This document shows positions 7,900 through 16,444 of a DNA stretch of 64,000 nucleotides, in pieces. The stretch lies in contig CADEEV010000013.1 in assembly GCA_902826455.1 (NCBI GenBank), positions 1-64,000 of the forward strand, in the 5' to 3' direction. Position numbers and translations under genes: made by a program. The stretch comes from an uncultured Acidobacteriota bacterium (GTDB lineage: Bacteria > Acidobacteriota > Vicinamibacteria > Fen-336). Under the pieces are notes generated by a model. That model did not search any database. It saw only the letters and a program-made list of their open reading frames with translations, and had not been told where the DNA came from. Position 1 is the stretch's first letter. The number at the start of each line of letters is the position of its first letter.

Positions 7900-10323
7900 A
7901 TGGAGGACCTCTGGCGCGACGTCGTCTACGGGGCGCGGATGCTCGTCCGGGCCAAGGGCGTGACGGCCCTCGCCGTGCTGACGCTGGCCCTCGGCATCGG
8001 CGCGAACACGGCGATCTTCAGCGTCATCCAGGCGATCCTGCTCCGGCCCCTCCCGTATCCCCAGGCCGATCGCCTGGCGCTCCTCACGGAGTGGTCCGAG
8101 CAGGTGCCCGAGATGAGCTTCTCGGTGGCGAACCTCAAGGACGTGCGCGACCGCAACACCACGCTCTCCTCGCTCGTGGGGTACCAGGGCGCGGAGTTCG
8201 TGTTCACGGAGGGCAGCGGCGAGCCCGAGCGGCTCCGCGGCCGCCGGGTCAGCGCGGGCTTCGAGGCCACGCTCCGCAAGGCGCCGCTCCTGGGCCGCGC
8301 CTTCAAGCCCGAGGAGGACGTCCCGGGCGGGGAGCGCGTCGCGGTGCTGGGCGAGGGCTTCTGGGAGCGGCGCTTCGGCCGGGATCCCCACGTCCTCGGC
8401 CGGAGCCTCGACCTGAGCGGGGAGAGCTTCACGGTGGTCGGGGTGATGCCGAAGACCCTCCACGGCGTCTGGAAGCAGGTCGACGTGTTCACGACGCTGC
8501 TCCGGCTCGAGGACACGATCGGCGGCGAGAAGAACCGCGGCAACCATCCCGGCATCTACGTCGTGGCGCGCCTCAAGGACGGCGTTCCCGTGGAACGGGC
8601 ACGGGCGGACGTGAAGGCGATCGCCGCCCAACTCGCAACCGAGCACCCCGACAACAACGCCCGCCAGAGCATGACCCTGGAGCCGTTGCAGGAGTCCTTC
8701 GTGGGGGAGTTGAAGCCGGCCCTCTACATCCTCCTCGGCGCGGTGTTCTGCGTGCTGCTCATCGCCTGCGCGAACGTCGCGAACCTGCTGCTGGCCCGGG
8801 CGGCCGGCCGGGTGCGCGAGGTGGCGGTGCGCCAGGCCATGGGCGCCGACCGCGCGCGGCTCGTCCGTCAGCTGCTGACGGAGAGCGTGCTGCTCGCGCT
8901 GGCGGGCGGAGCCCTGGGCGTGCTGTTCGCGTTCTGGGGCCTGCGGCTCCTGATCGCGTCGCTGCCGGAGGGCATCCCGCGCGCCGACGAGATCGGCCTC
9001 GACGGCAGCGTGCTCGCGGCCACGTTCGCGGTCGCGGTGCTGACCGGCCTCGTCTTCGGCCTCGCGCCGGCCTTCAGCCTGGCGGGCCGCAAGCTCTCCG
9101 AGCCGATGCGCGAGGGCGGCCGCGGCACGGTCGGCACCGGGCACCGCCGGCTCCGCGACGGCCTCGTGATGGCCGAGGTCGCCCTCGCCCTGGTGCTCCT
9201 GGTCGGCGCGGGCCTGCTCCTGCGCAGCTTCTTCCGGGTCCTGGAGGCGAACGCCGGCTACCGCGTCGAGGGCGTGCTCACGGCTCGGACCCCGCTCGCC
9301 CAGGCGCGCTACGACACGCCGGAGAAGAAGGTGCAGTTCGCGACGCGCCTGGTCGAGAGCCTGGGTGCCCAGCCCGGCGTGCGCTCGGCCGCGCTCGTGC
9401 TGCCGCTCCTCGGCGGCTGGCAGAGCAGCTTCACCGTGGAGGGGCGCCCGGAACCGGCTCCCGGCGAGATGCCCTCGGCGGACATCACGAGGATCACGGG
9501 CCCCTACTTCGACGCGATGGGCGTCCGGCTGCTGAAGGGACGCTCCTTCACGCCGGCCGACGCGGCCGGCGCGCCGCGCGTCGCGATCGTCGACGAGACC
9601 TTCGCCAGGGCCCATTGGCCCGGCGCCGACCCGATCGGGGGGCGCGTGAAGTTCGGCGGGCTCGACGAGACCGAGGAGCCGTGGATGGAAGTCGTGGGCG
9701 TCGTGGCCCACGTCAAGAACTACGGCGTCGACGCCGACTCGCGCGTCGAGATGTACCTGCCGTACCCCCAGAGCCCGGCCGGCTCGGTACCCTCGATCGT
9801 GGTGCGGACGAACGGCGACCCGGCCTCGCTCTCGAGCGCGCTGCGGCAGTCGGTCAAGGCCGTCGATCCCCTGGTGCCGACCTACGAGGTCCGCACCCTG
9901 GCCGACGTGGTGTCCGAGGGCACGGCCGAGCGGCGCCTGGCCGTGACGCTGATCAGCGTCTTCGCGGGCCTCGCCTTGCTGCTCGCGGCCATCGGCATCT
10001 ACGGCGTCATGTCCTACGCCGTCTCGCAGCGCACCGCGGAGATCGGCATCCGCATGGCCCTGGGGGCCGAGCGCGAGCACATCCTCGGCATGGTGCTGCG
10101 CCACGGTGCCTTGATGGCGACGATCGGCGTCGGCATCGGCCTCGTGACCGCCCTCGTCGTGGCGCGGCTCCTCACCTCGATGCTGTTCGAGGTCAGCGCC
10201 ACCGACCCGCCGACGTTCTCGATCGTGCCGGTCCTGCTGCTGCTCGTCGCCGCGCTCGCGTGCTACGTGCCGGCCCGCCGGGCGACCCGCGTCGATCCCC
10301 TGGTGGCCTTGCGCTACGAGTAG
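7900..10323 (+). CDS. ADOP-family ABC transporter permease (MacB/FtsX type)
   Basis: This 807-aa protein starts at ATG 7900, preceded by GGAGGGAGGGG; an upstream ATG at 7852 has no such site. The N-terminus has the short Acidobacterial ADOP lead-in (MEDLWRDVVYGARML), then a first transmembrane helix (LTLALGIGANTAIFSVI). A MacB-like periplasmic domain follows to about residue 270. Two FtsX domains come next (VAVRQAMGADRARLVRQL near 310, and TAEIGIRMALGAEREHIL near 715). Such permeases come in large paralogous sets in Acidobacteria. No ATPase gene is adjacent, so the partner must be encoded elsewhere. The cargo is unknown. Confidence 0.92.
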   Translation: MEDLWRDVVYGARMLVRAKGVTALAVLTLALGIGANTAIFSVIQAILLRPLPYPQADRLALLTEWSEQVPEMSFSVANLKDVRDRNTTLSSLVGYQGAEFVFTEGSGEPERLRGRRVSAGFEATLRKAPLLGRAFKPEEDVPGGERVAVLGEGFWERRFGRDPHVLGRSLDLSGESFTVVGVMPKTLHGVWKQVDVFTTLLRLEDTIGGEKNRGNHPGIYVVARLKDGVPVERARADVKAIAAQLATEHPDNNARQSMTLEPLQESFVGELKPALYILLGAVFCVLLIACANVANLLLARAAGRVREVAVRQAMGADRARLVRQLLTESVLLALAGGALGVLFAFWGLRLLIASLPEGIPRADEIGLDGSVLAATFAVAVLTGLVFGLAPAFSLAGRKLSEPMREGGRGTVGTGHRRLRDGLVMAEVALALVLLVGAGLLLRSFFRVLEANAGYRVEGVLTARTPLAQARYDTPEKKVQFATRLVESLGAQPGVRSAALVLPLLGGWQSSFTVEGRPEPAPGEMPSADITRITGPYFDAMGVRLLKGRSFTPADAAGAPRVAIVDETFARAHWPGADPIGGRVKFGGLDETEEPWMEVVGVVAHVKNYGVDADSRVEMYLPYPQSPAGSVPSIVVRTNGDPASLSSALRQSVKAVDPLVPTYEVRTLADVVSEGTAERRLAVTLISVFAGLALLLAAIGIYGVMSYAVSQRTAEIGIRMALGAEREHILGMVLRHGALMATIGVGIGLVTALVVARLLTSMLFEVSATDPPTFSIVPVLLLLVAALACYVPARRATRVDPLVALRYE

Positions 10324-10336
10324 GCGCCGGGGGGCG

Positions 10337-10366
10337 TTGACCGTGGAGCCGATCTCTGACTAACAT
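10337..10366 (+). promoter_or_regulatory. Promoter giving a leaderless MarR-GNAT transcript
   Basis: TTGACC (10337-10342), an 18-bp spacer and TAACAT (10361-10366) form a good sigma70-like promoter. The -10 box ends 7 nt before the ATG at 10374, so transcription would begin at or next to the start codon. No ribosome binding site fits between them. This is the clearest of several such arrangements in the window. Confidence 0.55.
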
Positions 10367-10373
10367 CAGAGAA

Positions 10374-11297
10374 ATGGACGACGCGGCGATCCGGCAGGTC
10401 CGGCGCTTCAACCGGACGGTGACCGAGCGGGTGGGGGCCCTGAGCGGCCGCTACCTCGGCCGGCAGCGCCCTCTCGGCGAGGCGCGGCTGCTCTGGGAGA
10501 TCGGACCCGAGGGCGCCGAGATCCGCGAGCTGCGCGCGCGGCTGCTCCTCGACTCGGGGCAGTTGAGCCGCATGCTCCGCAGCCTCGAGGCCGAGGCCGT
10601 CGTGCGCCTGGAGACGGCGCGCGCCGACGCCCGCGTGCGCCGGGTGCGCCTCACGCGGAAGGGGACGGCCGAGCGCGCGGAGCTCGACCGGCGCTCGAAC
10701 CGGCTCGCCCGGGGCTTCCTGGATCCGCTCAGCGAGCGCCAACGGGAGCGCCTGCTCGGCGCCATGGCCGAGGTCGAGGGGTTGCTGAACGCGTCTCTCG
10801 TCGAGATCGGCCCGTGCGACCCCGCGAGCCGCGACGCGCGCGCCTGCCTCGCCCAGTACTTCGCCGAGCTCGACGCCCGCTTCGAGAACGGTTTCGATCC
10901 CGCGAAGACCACCACGGCGGACGCGGCGGAGCTGAAGCCGCCGGCCGGCGTCATGCTGCTGGCGCGGCTGCGCGGCCGGGCGGTGGGCTGCGGCGCGCTC
11001 AAGCGGCACCCGGGGCGGGTGGCGGAGATCAAGAGGATGTGGGTGGCCCACGGCGCGCGGGGGCTGGGCGTGGGACGCCGCCTGATCCAGGCCCTCGAGG
11101 CCGAGGCGCGCGCTCTTGGCGCCACCCGCGTGCGGCTCGACACCAACCGCGTCCTGACCGAGGCGATCGAGCTCTACCGGCGCAGCGGCTATCGCGAGAT
11201 CGCGCCGTACAACGACCAGCCCTACGCCCACTTCTGGTTCGAGAAGCGGCTCAGCGCCTCGAGATCCGGTTCTCGCGCCAGGGGCCCTTCGGCGTGA
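10374..11297 (+). CDS. MarR-family regulator fused to GNAT acetyltransferase
   Basis: This is a 307-aa two-domain protein. Residues about 1-145 form a MarR winged helix: LGEARLLWEIGPEGAEIREL, then the recognition region LDSGQLSRMLRSLEAEAVV and the wing with ADARVRRVRLTRKG. Residues about 160-295 are a GNAT domain with the acetyl-CoA loop in RGLGVGRRLIQALE and the final ELYRRSGYREI strand. This fusion is widespread in bacteria and is usually annotated as a bifunctional regulator/N-acetyltransferase. Its 3' end overlaps the convergent S41 peptidase gene by 47 bp. Target and regulated genes are unknown. Confidence 0.9.
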   Translation: MDDAAIRQVRRFNRTVTERVGALSGRYLGRQRPLGEARLLWEIGPEGAEIRELRARLLLDSGQLSRMLRSLEAEAVVRLETARADARVRRVRLTRKGTAERAELDRRSNRLARGFLDPLSERQRERLLGAMAEVEGLLNASLVEIGPCDPASRDARACLAQYFAELDARFENGFDPAKTTTADAAELKPPAGVMLLARLRGRAVGCGALKRHPGRVAEIKRMWVAHGARGLGVGRRLIQALEAEARALGATRVRLDTNRVLTEAIELYRRSGYREIAPYNDQPYAHFWFEKRLSASRSGSRARGPSA

Positions 11298-12813
11298 CGA
11301 CGTCCATCGCCTCGTCGCCGAGGCTGCTCGCGGAGACGCTGGCCGCGGCGGGGCAGCGTCCCGAGAGGCGATGGCCGAGGGCGACCGCCAGCCGTCCTTC
11401 CCTCGGGTCCCCGAGCGCGTGGCCGAAGTCGTCGGCCACCGAGCAGCCCGGCAGCGTGACACCCGGCGTCGTGACCGTGTTCGCGGGCGAGAAGCCGTCC
11501 GCGTAGTCGCCGAAGCCCTGCTGGTTGATGCCCCGGAACTGGATGCTGAAGTAGGTCGTGCCGCAGTTGTCGGCCGGGTAGAAGCCGTAGGGCTTGCCGC
11601 AGGTCGTCTGGCCGATCTGGACGACCTGGATCCCGACGCCGCGCAGGCCGTTCATGATCGCCTCGCTCGCCGAGCACGTGTTGTCGCTCGTGAGCACGTA
11701 GACGCGCGACAGGTCGAGCGTCGGGAGCGCGACGCCGCTGGGGCCCGAGAAGCCCTGGGATCTGTCCCAGAACGGCGTGGCGTCCAGGGGACGCCCGGTG
11801 ACCGGGTTCGTGCTCGGGTGCTGGTCGTTGAACTGCGTCTCTTCGAAGGTCTTGCCGGCGGTGGCCGCCGGCCCGGCGATCATGTAGGCGACCTCGGAGG
11901 CGATGTCGAGATAGCCGCCGCCGTTGTAGCGCAGGTCGAGGACGAGATCCTTCACCTTCGCGCCCGCCAGCTGCTGGAAGGCCTTGACCAGCTGGGCCTC
12001 GGCCGTCGCGATGTGGTCGTTGAACAGCATGTAGCCGACCGCCCCGCCGGACTCGCTGAGGATCCGGACGTTCTGCACCGGCGTCGAGGTCACGTCGGCC
12101 GCCACCATCGTGAGCGTGCGCGGGCTCGACGCGCCCGGGTCCAGGACCGAGAACGTGTGGGAGCCGCCCGAGGCCGCCGGGAAGAGCCCGGCGTTCAACC
12201 TGTCGACGCTCGCCTGGTCACCGGCGTTCACCGCGTCGACGCCGTCGACCGTGAGCACCCGGGCGCCGCGCGCCAGGCCCGCGCGGATGGCGGGGGAGCT
12301 CGGCTCCGTGTAGGCGACCCGGATCTGCCGCGGCGGCCGCGAGGCGATGACCGCCCACTGCGCGCCGTAGCCCGCCGAGATGCCCGACACCGAGAGCTGC
12401 TCCCACTCGGCCGTGGGGTAGGTGAAGTGGAACTTGTCCTTGGGGTTGCCCGACGGCGTGCGGGCCGACGTCTTCAACAGGTCGAAGTAGGCCGCCGTCG
12501 TGGGCGTTCCGGCCGGGTTCAGGTCGGGGACCTCGGAGTACCAGAGGTACAGCTCGTGGGTCCACGAGCGCAGCCACGCGTTCTCGAGGGTGGTCGAGCC
12601 GGCGCGATCGGGGAACGCCCGGCCCGTGACGGCCGAGCTCCCCGAGCGCGGGGTCGCGCACTGCGCCTCGAGGCTGTCGGAGCTCGGAAACTGTCCGGCC
12701 GTCCAGCTTCCCAGCGCGCTGCCGCCGCCGTCGTCGTCGGAGGCGTTGTCGCTACCGCCGCAGCCCACGACACCGACCAGGCCACCGACCACCAGCCATG
12801 AGCGCCACTTCAT
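11251..12813 (-). CDS. S41-family peptidase lipoprotein
   Basis: The 520-aa product begins with a lipoprotein signal (MKWRSWLVVGGLVGVVGCGG) whose lipobox Cys is near residue 18, followed by an Asp/Gly/Ser linker. A PDZ-like region lies around residues 145-235 (ARGARVLTVDGVDAVNAGD). The S41 catalytic core follows: DLVLDLRYNGGGYLD near 295, and TSDNTCSASEAIMNGLRG near 378 with the nucleophilic Ser. The Lys expected after it is in GQTTCGKPYG. It is probably anchored in the outer or inner membrane facing the periplasm. A TACGAT box 7 nt before the ATG suggests a leaderless transcript. It follows the methyltransferase gene by 28 bp. Confidence 0.9.
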   Translation of the reverse strand: MKWRSWLVVGGLVGVVGCGGSDNASDDDGGGSALGSWTAGQFPSSDSLEAQCATPRSGSSAVTGRAFPDRAGSTTLENAWLRSWTHELYLWYSEVPDLNPAGTPTTAAYFDLLKTSARTPSGNPKDKFHFTYPTAEWEQLSVSGISAGYGAQWAVIASRPPRQIRVAYTEPSSPAIRAGLARGARVLTVDGVDAVNAGDQASVDRLNAGLFPAASGGSHTFSVLDPGASSPRTLTMVAADVTSTPVQNVRILSESGGAVGYMLFNDHIATAEAQLVKAFQQLAGAKVKDLVLDLRYNGGGYLDIASEVAYMIAGPAATAGKTFEETQFNDQHPSTNPVTGRPLDATPFWDRSQGFSGPSGVALPTLDLSRVYVLTSDNTCSASEAIMNGLRGVGIQVVQIGQTTCGKPYGFYPADNCGTTYFSIQFRGINQQGFGDYADGFSPANTVTTPGVTLPGCSVADDFGHALGDPREGRLAVALGHRLSGRCPAAASVSASSLGDEAMDVVTPKGPWRENRISRR

Positions 12814-12820
12814 GGCATGG

Positions 12821-12826
12821 ATCGTA
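12821..12826 (-). promoter_or_regulatory. -10-like element just upstream of S41 peptidase
   Basis: On the minus strand TACGAT lies 7 nt before the ATG at 12813 and no ribosome binding site is seen. This repeats the TANNNT arrangement found before other genes here. No convincing -35 is visible. Confidence 0.35.
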
Positions 12827-12841
12827 GCGCGGAATGCGCTC

Positions 12842-13672
12842 CTAGCGGCGCACCCCGAGGGTCATCCAGTAGTCGCGCGGCACGCAGATGCCGAGGTCCG
12901 TCGAGAACTCGGCGTGAAAGGCGATGAAGTCGTCGCGCAGCGCCTCGCGGCGCTGGGGATCGAGGCTGTTCGCCAGGGCCCGGGTCGGACCGTAGCCTTG
13001 GGAGAACGCTCCCCACGCGTCGTCGGCGCAGGCCTCGCGGTAATAGGAGACGCCCTTCTCGAAGCGGAGCTGGAACGGAACCCCGAGCAGCTCGTGGAGC
13101 CGCTGGGTCCTACCCCAGGCGAAGGGCGAGGCCGGCGCGGGGCTCGGCGGCGGCGGCATGTAGGCCTTCATCACCTGGAACATCTCGAAGACGGAGCTGT
13201 CGGCGAGCCAGGTGGTGAGGGCGACGCGGCCGCCCTTGCGGCAGACCCGGGCGAGCTCCGCGGCGGCCCGCTCCGGCCGGCTCGCGAACATCACCCCGAA
13301 GGTGGAGATCACGGCGTCGAAGGCGCCGTTCTCGAAGGGCAGCTCCTCGGCGTCGCCGGTCTCGTACTCGATCGGCAGGCCTTCCACCTCGGCCGCGACG
13401 CGGGCGGCGTCGAGCAGGTCGTCGGCGATGTCGACGCCCACGACGGAGGCGCCGCGCCGCGCCACGACGCGCGAGGCCCATCCGGTACCGGTGGCCAGGT
13501 CGAGGATGCGCTCGCCGGGCCGGGGATCGAGGCGCCGCACGCAGTGCTCGATCGCGTCGGCGATGCCGCGGCTGATCTCGTCGTACTGCCGGCCGCCGGA
13601 GCTCCAGACCCCCGCGGCCCGCTCGTTGTGGAGCTGCACGCGCCGGTCGACCGTCGCCCGCTGCGTGGACAT
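12842..13672 (-). CDS. Class I SAM-dependent methyltransferase
   Basis: This 276-aa protein has the standard order of class I motifs. Motif I is LDLATGTGWASRVVA (about residues 57-71), the acidic residue at the end of strand 2 is in VVGVDIADDL, and GDAEELPFENGAFDAVIS and GRVALTTWLADS are the later strands. It resembles the UbiE/Methyltransf_11 group that methylates small molecules. The start ATG at 13672 lies 4 bp from the stop of the upstream cupin gene, so the two are cotranscribed. The substrate is unknown; the cupin neighbour does not identify it. Confidence 0.9.
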   Translation of the reverse strand: MSTQRATVDRRVQLHNERAAGVWSSGGRQYDEISRGIADAIEHCVRRLDPRPGERILDLATGTGWASRVVARRGASVVGVDIADDLLDAARVAAEVEGLPIEYETGDAEELPFENGAFDAVISTFGVMFASRPERAAAELARVCRKGGRVALTTWLADSSVFEMFQVMKAYMPPPPSPAPASPFAWGRTQRLHELLGVPFQLRFEKGVSYYREACADDAWGAFSQGYGPTRALANSLDPQRREALRDDFIAFHAEFSTDLGICVPRDYWMTLGVRR

Positions 13673-13676
13673 GGCG

Positions 13677-14210
13677 CTACCGCCCCGCCCGCGCGTTGCG
13701 CGGGTCGTCGTTTGGGTCGACGTAGTTGAACTGCACGGGGCCCTGTCCGTAGAGGACGATCGTGGCCTCGGCGGCGCCGGTGTAGGCGAAGTGGCGCATG
13801 CCCGCCGGCATCAGGGCGACGCCCCCGACCGCCAGCGTCTTGTTGGCCGCGCCCTTCGACAGCTTGTCGCCCATGCCGAACGTCACGGACCCCGACACGA
13901 CGACGACGTGCTCGTCGGTGGGGTGGGAGTGGGCGGGGATCTCGTAGTGCGCGGGGAACTGGATGCGCAGCGTGTAGGCGGTGGCCTCGAAGGGATTGCC
14001 GGCGAGCACCGCGACCTTCGCCCCGGGGGGCAGCACCGGCGGCGCCGGCCCCCACTGCGCCTCCGCGAGGTTCTGGATCACGTGGGGCTGCGGCTCGGCG
14101 GCGCGCGCCTCGGGCATCGCGATCACGACCGCGAGGGCCAGGGCGATCGCCGCCATCGCGATCGCGAACGGCACGGGAACGGCGCTGCCACGGCGAAGAA
14201 CCGGCTTCAT
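13677..14210 (-). CDS. Secreted cupin-domain protein
   Basis: I choose ATG 14210 (MKPVLRRGSAVP) because GGAGGA precedes it; a farther upstream ATG lacks a site. The 177-aa product has a signal peptide or anchor (residues about 12-36, FAIAMAAIALALAVVIA, then EARAAEP). A single cupin follows, with histidines in HYEIPAHSHPTDEHVVVVSG (HxHx4Ex-like metal site) and a later H in GMRHFAYTG. It is likely a periplasmic metal-binding cupin. Its reaction is unknown. It leads the minus-strand operon with the methyltransferase. A functionally similar secreted cupin is encoded at 55775-56302. Confidence 0.85.
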   Translation of the reverse strand: MKPVLRRGSAVPVPFAIAMAAIALALAVVIAMPEARAAEPQPHVIQNLAEAQWGPAPPVLPPGAKVAVLAGNPFEATAYTLRIQFPAHYEIPAHSHPTDEHVVVVSGSVTFGMGDKLSKGAANKTLAVGGVALMPAGMRHFAYTGAAEATIVLYGQGPVQFNYVDPNDDPRNARAGR

Positions 14211-14351
14211 GAGTTCGTCCTCCACGGCGGCCCACCGGCGGGTCGCCTCGATGGAGAGAAGGTAGCCAAGCGGGCAGGCGCCCGCCTCCCACGCGCAGGC
14301 CATTTTGCCGAGGGGCCGGAAGATGGCCCGAACGGGCCATGCGGGAACGGC

Positions 14352-16016
14352 CTAGCCGACGAGGCCCCGCCGGGCGGCCTGGGCGACCGCCGCCGCGCGC
14401 GACGACACGCCCAGCTTGTTGAAGATGTTGGCCACGTGGCGGTGCACCGTGTGCTCGCTGACGAAGAGGCGCTCGGCGATGCTCCCGTTGCTGAGGCCGT
14501 CGGCCACGAGCCGCAAGACCTCGAGCTCGCGCGGCGTGAGGCCGCTGCCGCCGGCGTCGACGCGGGGCGCGGGGGTGTCGAAGGAATCCCGCAGCGCCGT
14601 CGCCCGGGCCAGCTCGAGGCCGGCCTTCAGGTCCGTGAGACGGTCGATGGCCCGGTCGATCTCCTCGCGCGCGGCCTCGCCGCGCCCCAGGACGTGGAGC
14701 GCCCGCGCCAGCTCCACCCGGGCCCGGGCTTCCTCGTAGGGCGCCCCGCATTGGTGGAAGAGATCCACCGCGTCTTCGAGATGCCGCCGCGCCGCGTCGG
14801 CATCGGCGCCGCCCGCGGCCACGAGGCCGGCGGCCAGGCTCGCGGCGCCCCGCAACGGCTGCGTCGCGACGAGGGCCGCGATCTCCTGCAGCTCGCCGCG
14901 GGCGGCGCGGGCGCCGTCGAGGTCTCCCGCGGCCGCCTGGGCGCGCGCGAGCAGCTCGAGGCCCGAGGCCCGCTCGGTCCGGTTGTGGGCCGGCACGCGC
15001 CGCAGGTAGCGCTCGGCCTGCTCGGCCGCCGTGCGCGGATCGCCCCGGTCGTAGGCGAGCTCGGCGCGGCCGAGGAGCGACGCGGCGCCGGGCTCCGCCC
15101 GCACGAACAGCGCCTCGGCCTCGCCGAGCTGCCCCTGGCGGCGCCGCAACTCCGCGAGCCGCGCCAGGCCGTCCGCGGCCATGGCCGGCCGGCTCACCGC
15201 GAGCTCCTCGGCGGCCGCCGTGAGCGCCTGCTCGGCCTCGGGCCAGGTTCCGCGCCACACGCACATCGACCCGTACTGGGCCCGGCACACGGCGAACAGC
15301 GGACGATGACCCCAGCGCGTGCTGAAGGCCTTGAGGCGCTCGGACCACTGCGCCGCGCGGTCGTAGTCACGGACGCGCTCGCAGGCGGCGATCAGGTAGC
15401 ACGAGGACAGGCCGATCGCGACGAGATCCGAGAGCTCGCCGGCGACGACCGCCGCGTTGACCTCGTCGAGGCTGCGCATGCCCTCCGCGACGGCCCCGGA
15501 CGACACGAGGGCCAGGCCGAGCAGCGAGCGGCCGAGCATCTCGCGATCGATGTCGCCGGTGGCGCGCCCGACCCGGATGCACTCGGTCGCGTGGCGCAGG
15601 GCCAGGTCGGGATCGCCGTCCTCGAGGAGCGCCTGGGCCCCTTCGCGCAGCTCGAGCCACGCGAGCTCCGGCACGTCGCCCACGCCCTGGAGGATCCGCC
15701 GGGCGCGCTGGAACCAGCCGGCGGCCACGGCGGGCTGGCCGCGAAACGCCCAGGTGTCCCAGCCCAGCCAGACCGCGACGCGGGCCGCCCCGCGCTTGTC
15801 GCCGCGGACCCGGTAGAGGTGGAAGGCGCGCTCGCGCGACTCGAAGACCGTGTCGGCGAGGTCCAGCCACCAACCCGCCAGGCCCAGCCCTTCGTGGGCC
15901 TCGGGGCTCTCGTCCTCGGCGGCGGCGCGCGCGAACGCCTGCCGGGCGTCTTCCCAGGCGCCGCGGGCCAGGGCCTCGTCGCCGGGTCGGCAGGTCGCGG
16001 GTCGCGCGTCGATCAT
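14352..16016 (-). CDS. LuxR-family regulator with TPR sensor region
   Basis: The 554-aa protein is mostly helical, Ala/Arg/Leu-rich TPR-like repeats (residues about 10-480). It ends in a LuxR/FixJ helix-turn-helix: [18 protein letters not shown], then [21 protein letters not shown] and [13 protein letters not shown]. There is no NTP-binding domain as in MalT, so it is a shorter TPR-LuxR architecture common in Acidobacteria and Actinobacteria. It is probably a cytoplasmic transcription factor, perhaps of the adjacent cupin-methyltransferase genes that follow 142 bp downstream on the same strand. A GATAAT box lies 8 nt before the ATG (minus strand, 16025-16030). Confidence 0.88.
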   Translation of the reverse strand: MIDARPATCRPGDEALARGAWEDARQAFARAAAEDESPEAHEGLGLAGWWLDLADTVFESRERAFHLYRVRGDKRGAARVAVWLGWDTWAFRGQPAVAAGWFQRARRILQGVGDVPELAWLELREGAQALLEDGDPDLALRHATECIRVGRATGDIDREMLGRSLLGLALVSSGAVAEGMRSLDEVNAAVVAGELSDLVAIGLSSCYLIAACERVRDYDRAAQWSERLKAFSTRWGHRPLFAVCRAQYGSMCVWRGTWPEAEQALTAAAEELAVSRPAMAADGLARLAELRRRQGQLGEAEALFVRAEPGAASLLGRAELAYDRGDPRTAAEQAERYLRRVPAHNRTERASGLELLARAQAAAGDLDGARAARGELQEIAALVATQPLRGAASLAAGLVAAGGADADAARRHLEDAVDLFHQCGAPYEEARARVELARALHVLGRGEAAREEIDRAIDRLTDLKAGLELARATALRDSFDTPAPRVDAGGSGLTPRELEVLRLVADGLSNGSIAERLFVSEHTVHRHVANIFNKLGVSSRAAAVAQAARRGLVG

Positions 16017-16053
16017 GGCGCGCGATTATCCCGCATCCGACGGCGCGACGTGG

Positions 16054-16344
16054 CTAGCGCGCGGGGAGCTCGTCGAGTGCCATCAGGCTGTTGGGATGGA
16101 GCCCGGGGTCGAGGTCGGTCTTGACGTACTTGTGACCCAGCGCGTCGGTCGCGACCCGGAGCGGCAGCCATTGGCCCTGCAGGAAGACCACGAACTCGCA
16201 GCCGGCCTCGATGTAGCCCACGATCTCGCGCTGGCTGATCCGCCAGCGTTGCCCGTCGCTGTCGCGCGTGCCGCCCAGCGCGAGGATCCTCTGGTGCGGC
16301 AGCGGCTTGTTCGTGGCCCGGATGCAATCGACGCGGTTTGTCAT
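16054..16344 (-). CDS. DUF3892 domain protein
   Basis: This 96-aa protein matches the DUF3892 pattern: an N-terminal DCIRATNKPLPHQRILALGG strand, a QREIVGYIEAGCEFVVF helix-strand, and the closing KYVKTDLDPGLHPNSLMALD segment. The family is of unknown function and is usually a stand-alone cytoplasmic protein. It is separated by about 100 bp of less GC-rich sequence from the divergent TPR gene at 16445. That gap contains a pair of CGT(T)ACAACG repeats. Confidence 0.85.
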   Translation of the reverse strand: MTNRVDCIRATNKPLPHQRILALGGTRDSDGQRWRISQREIVGYIEAGCEFVVFLQGQWLPLRVATDALGHKYVKTDLDPGLHPNSLMALDELPAR

Positions 16345-16360
16345 GCGAGTGAACGTGAAA

Positions 16361-16384
16361 CGTACAACGAAAGTGCGTTACAAC
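16361..16384. repeat. Direct repeat pair CGTACAACG / CGTTACAACG
   Basis: Two near-identical copies (16361-16369 and 16375-16384) lie 5 bp apart in the divergent intergenic region between the DUF3892 and TPR genes. The position upstream of both genes makes an operator possible. No regulator is assigned. Confidence 0.3.
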
Positions 16385-16432
16385 GTATAGCTCGACAAAA
16401 AGATTCCCGGTCAGCGCCTTGAACCCGGCTGC

Positions 16433-16438
16433 TAGACT
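16433..16438 (+). promoter_or_regulatory. -10-like element just upstream of TPR protein
   Basis: TAGACT lies 6 nt before the ATG at 16445, with no ribosome binding site between them. This is compatible with a leaderless transcript. A TTGAAC at 16419-16424 is too close (8 bp) to serve as its -35. Confidence 0.3.
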
Positions 16439-16444
16439 CGAACG

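Noticed and set aside
16419-16438. TTGAAC with TAGACT as a complete promoter
   Set aside because: The spacing is only 8 bp, too short for a -35/-10 pair; only the -10-like element is kept.
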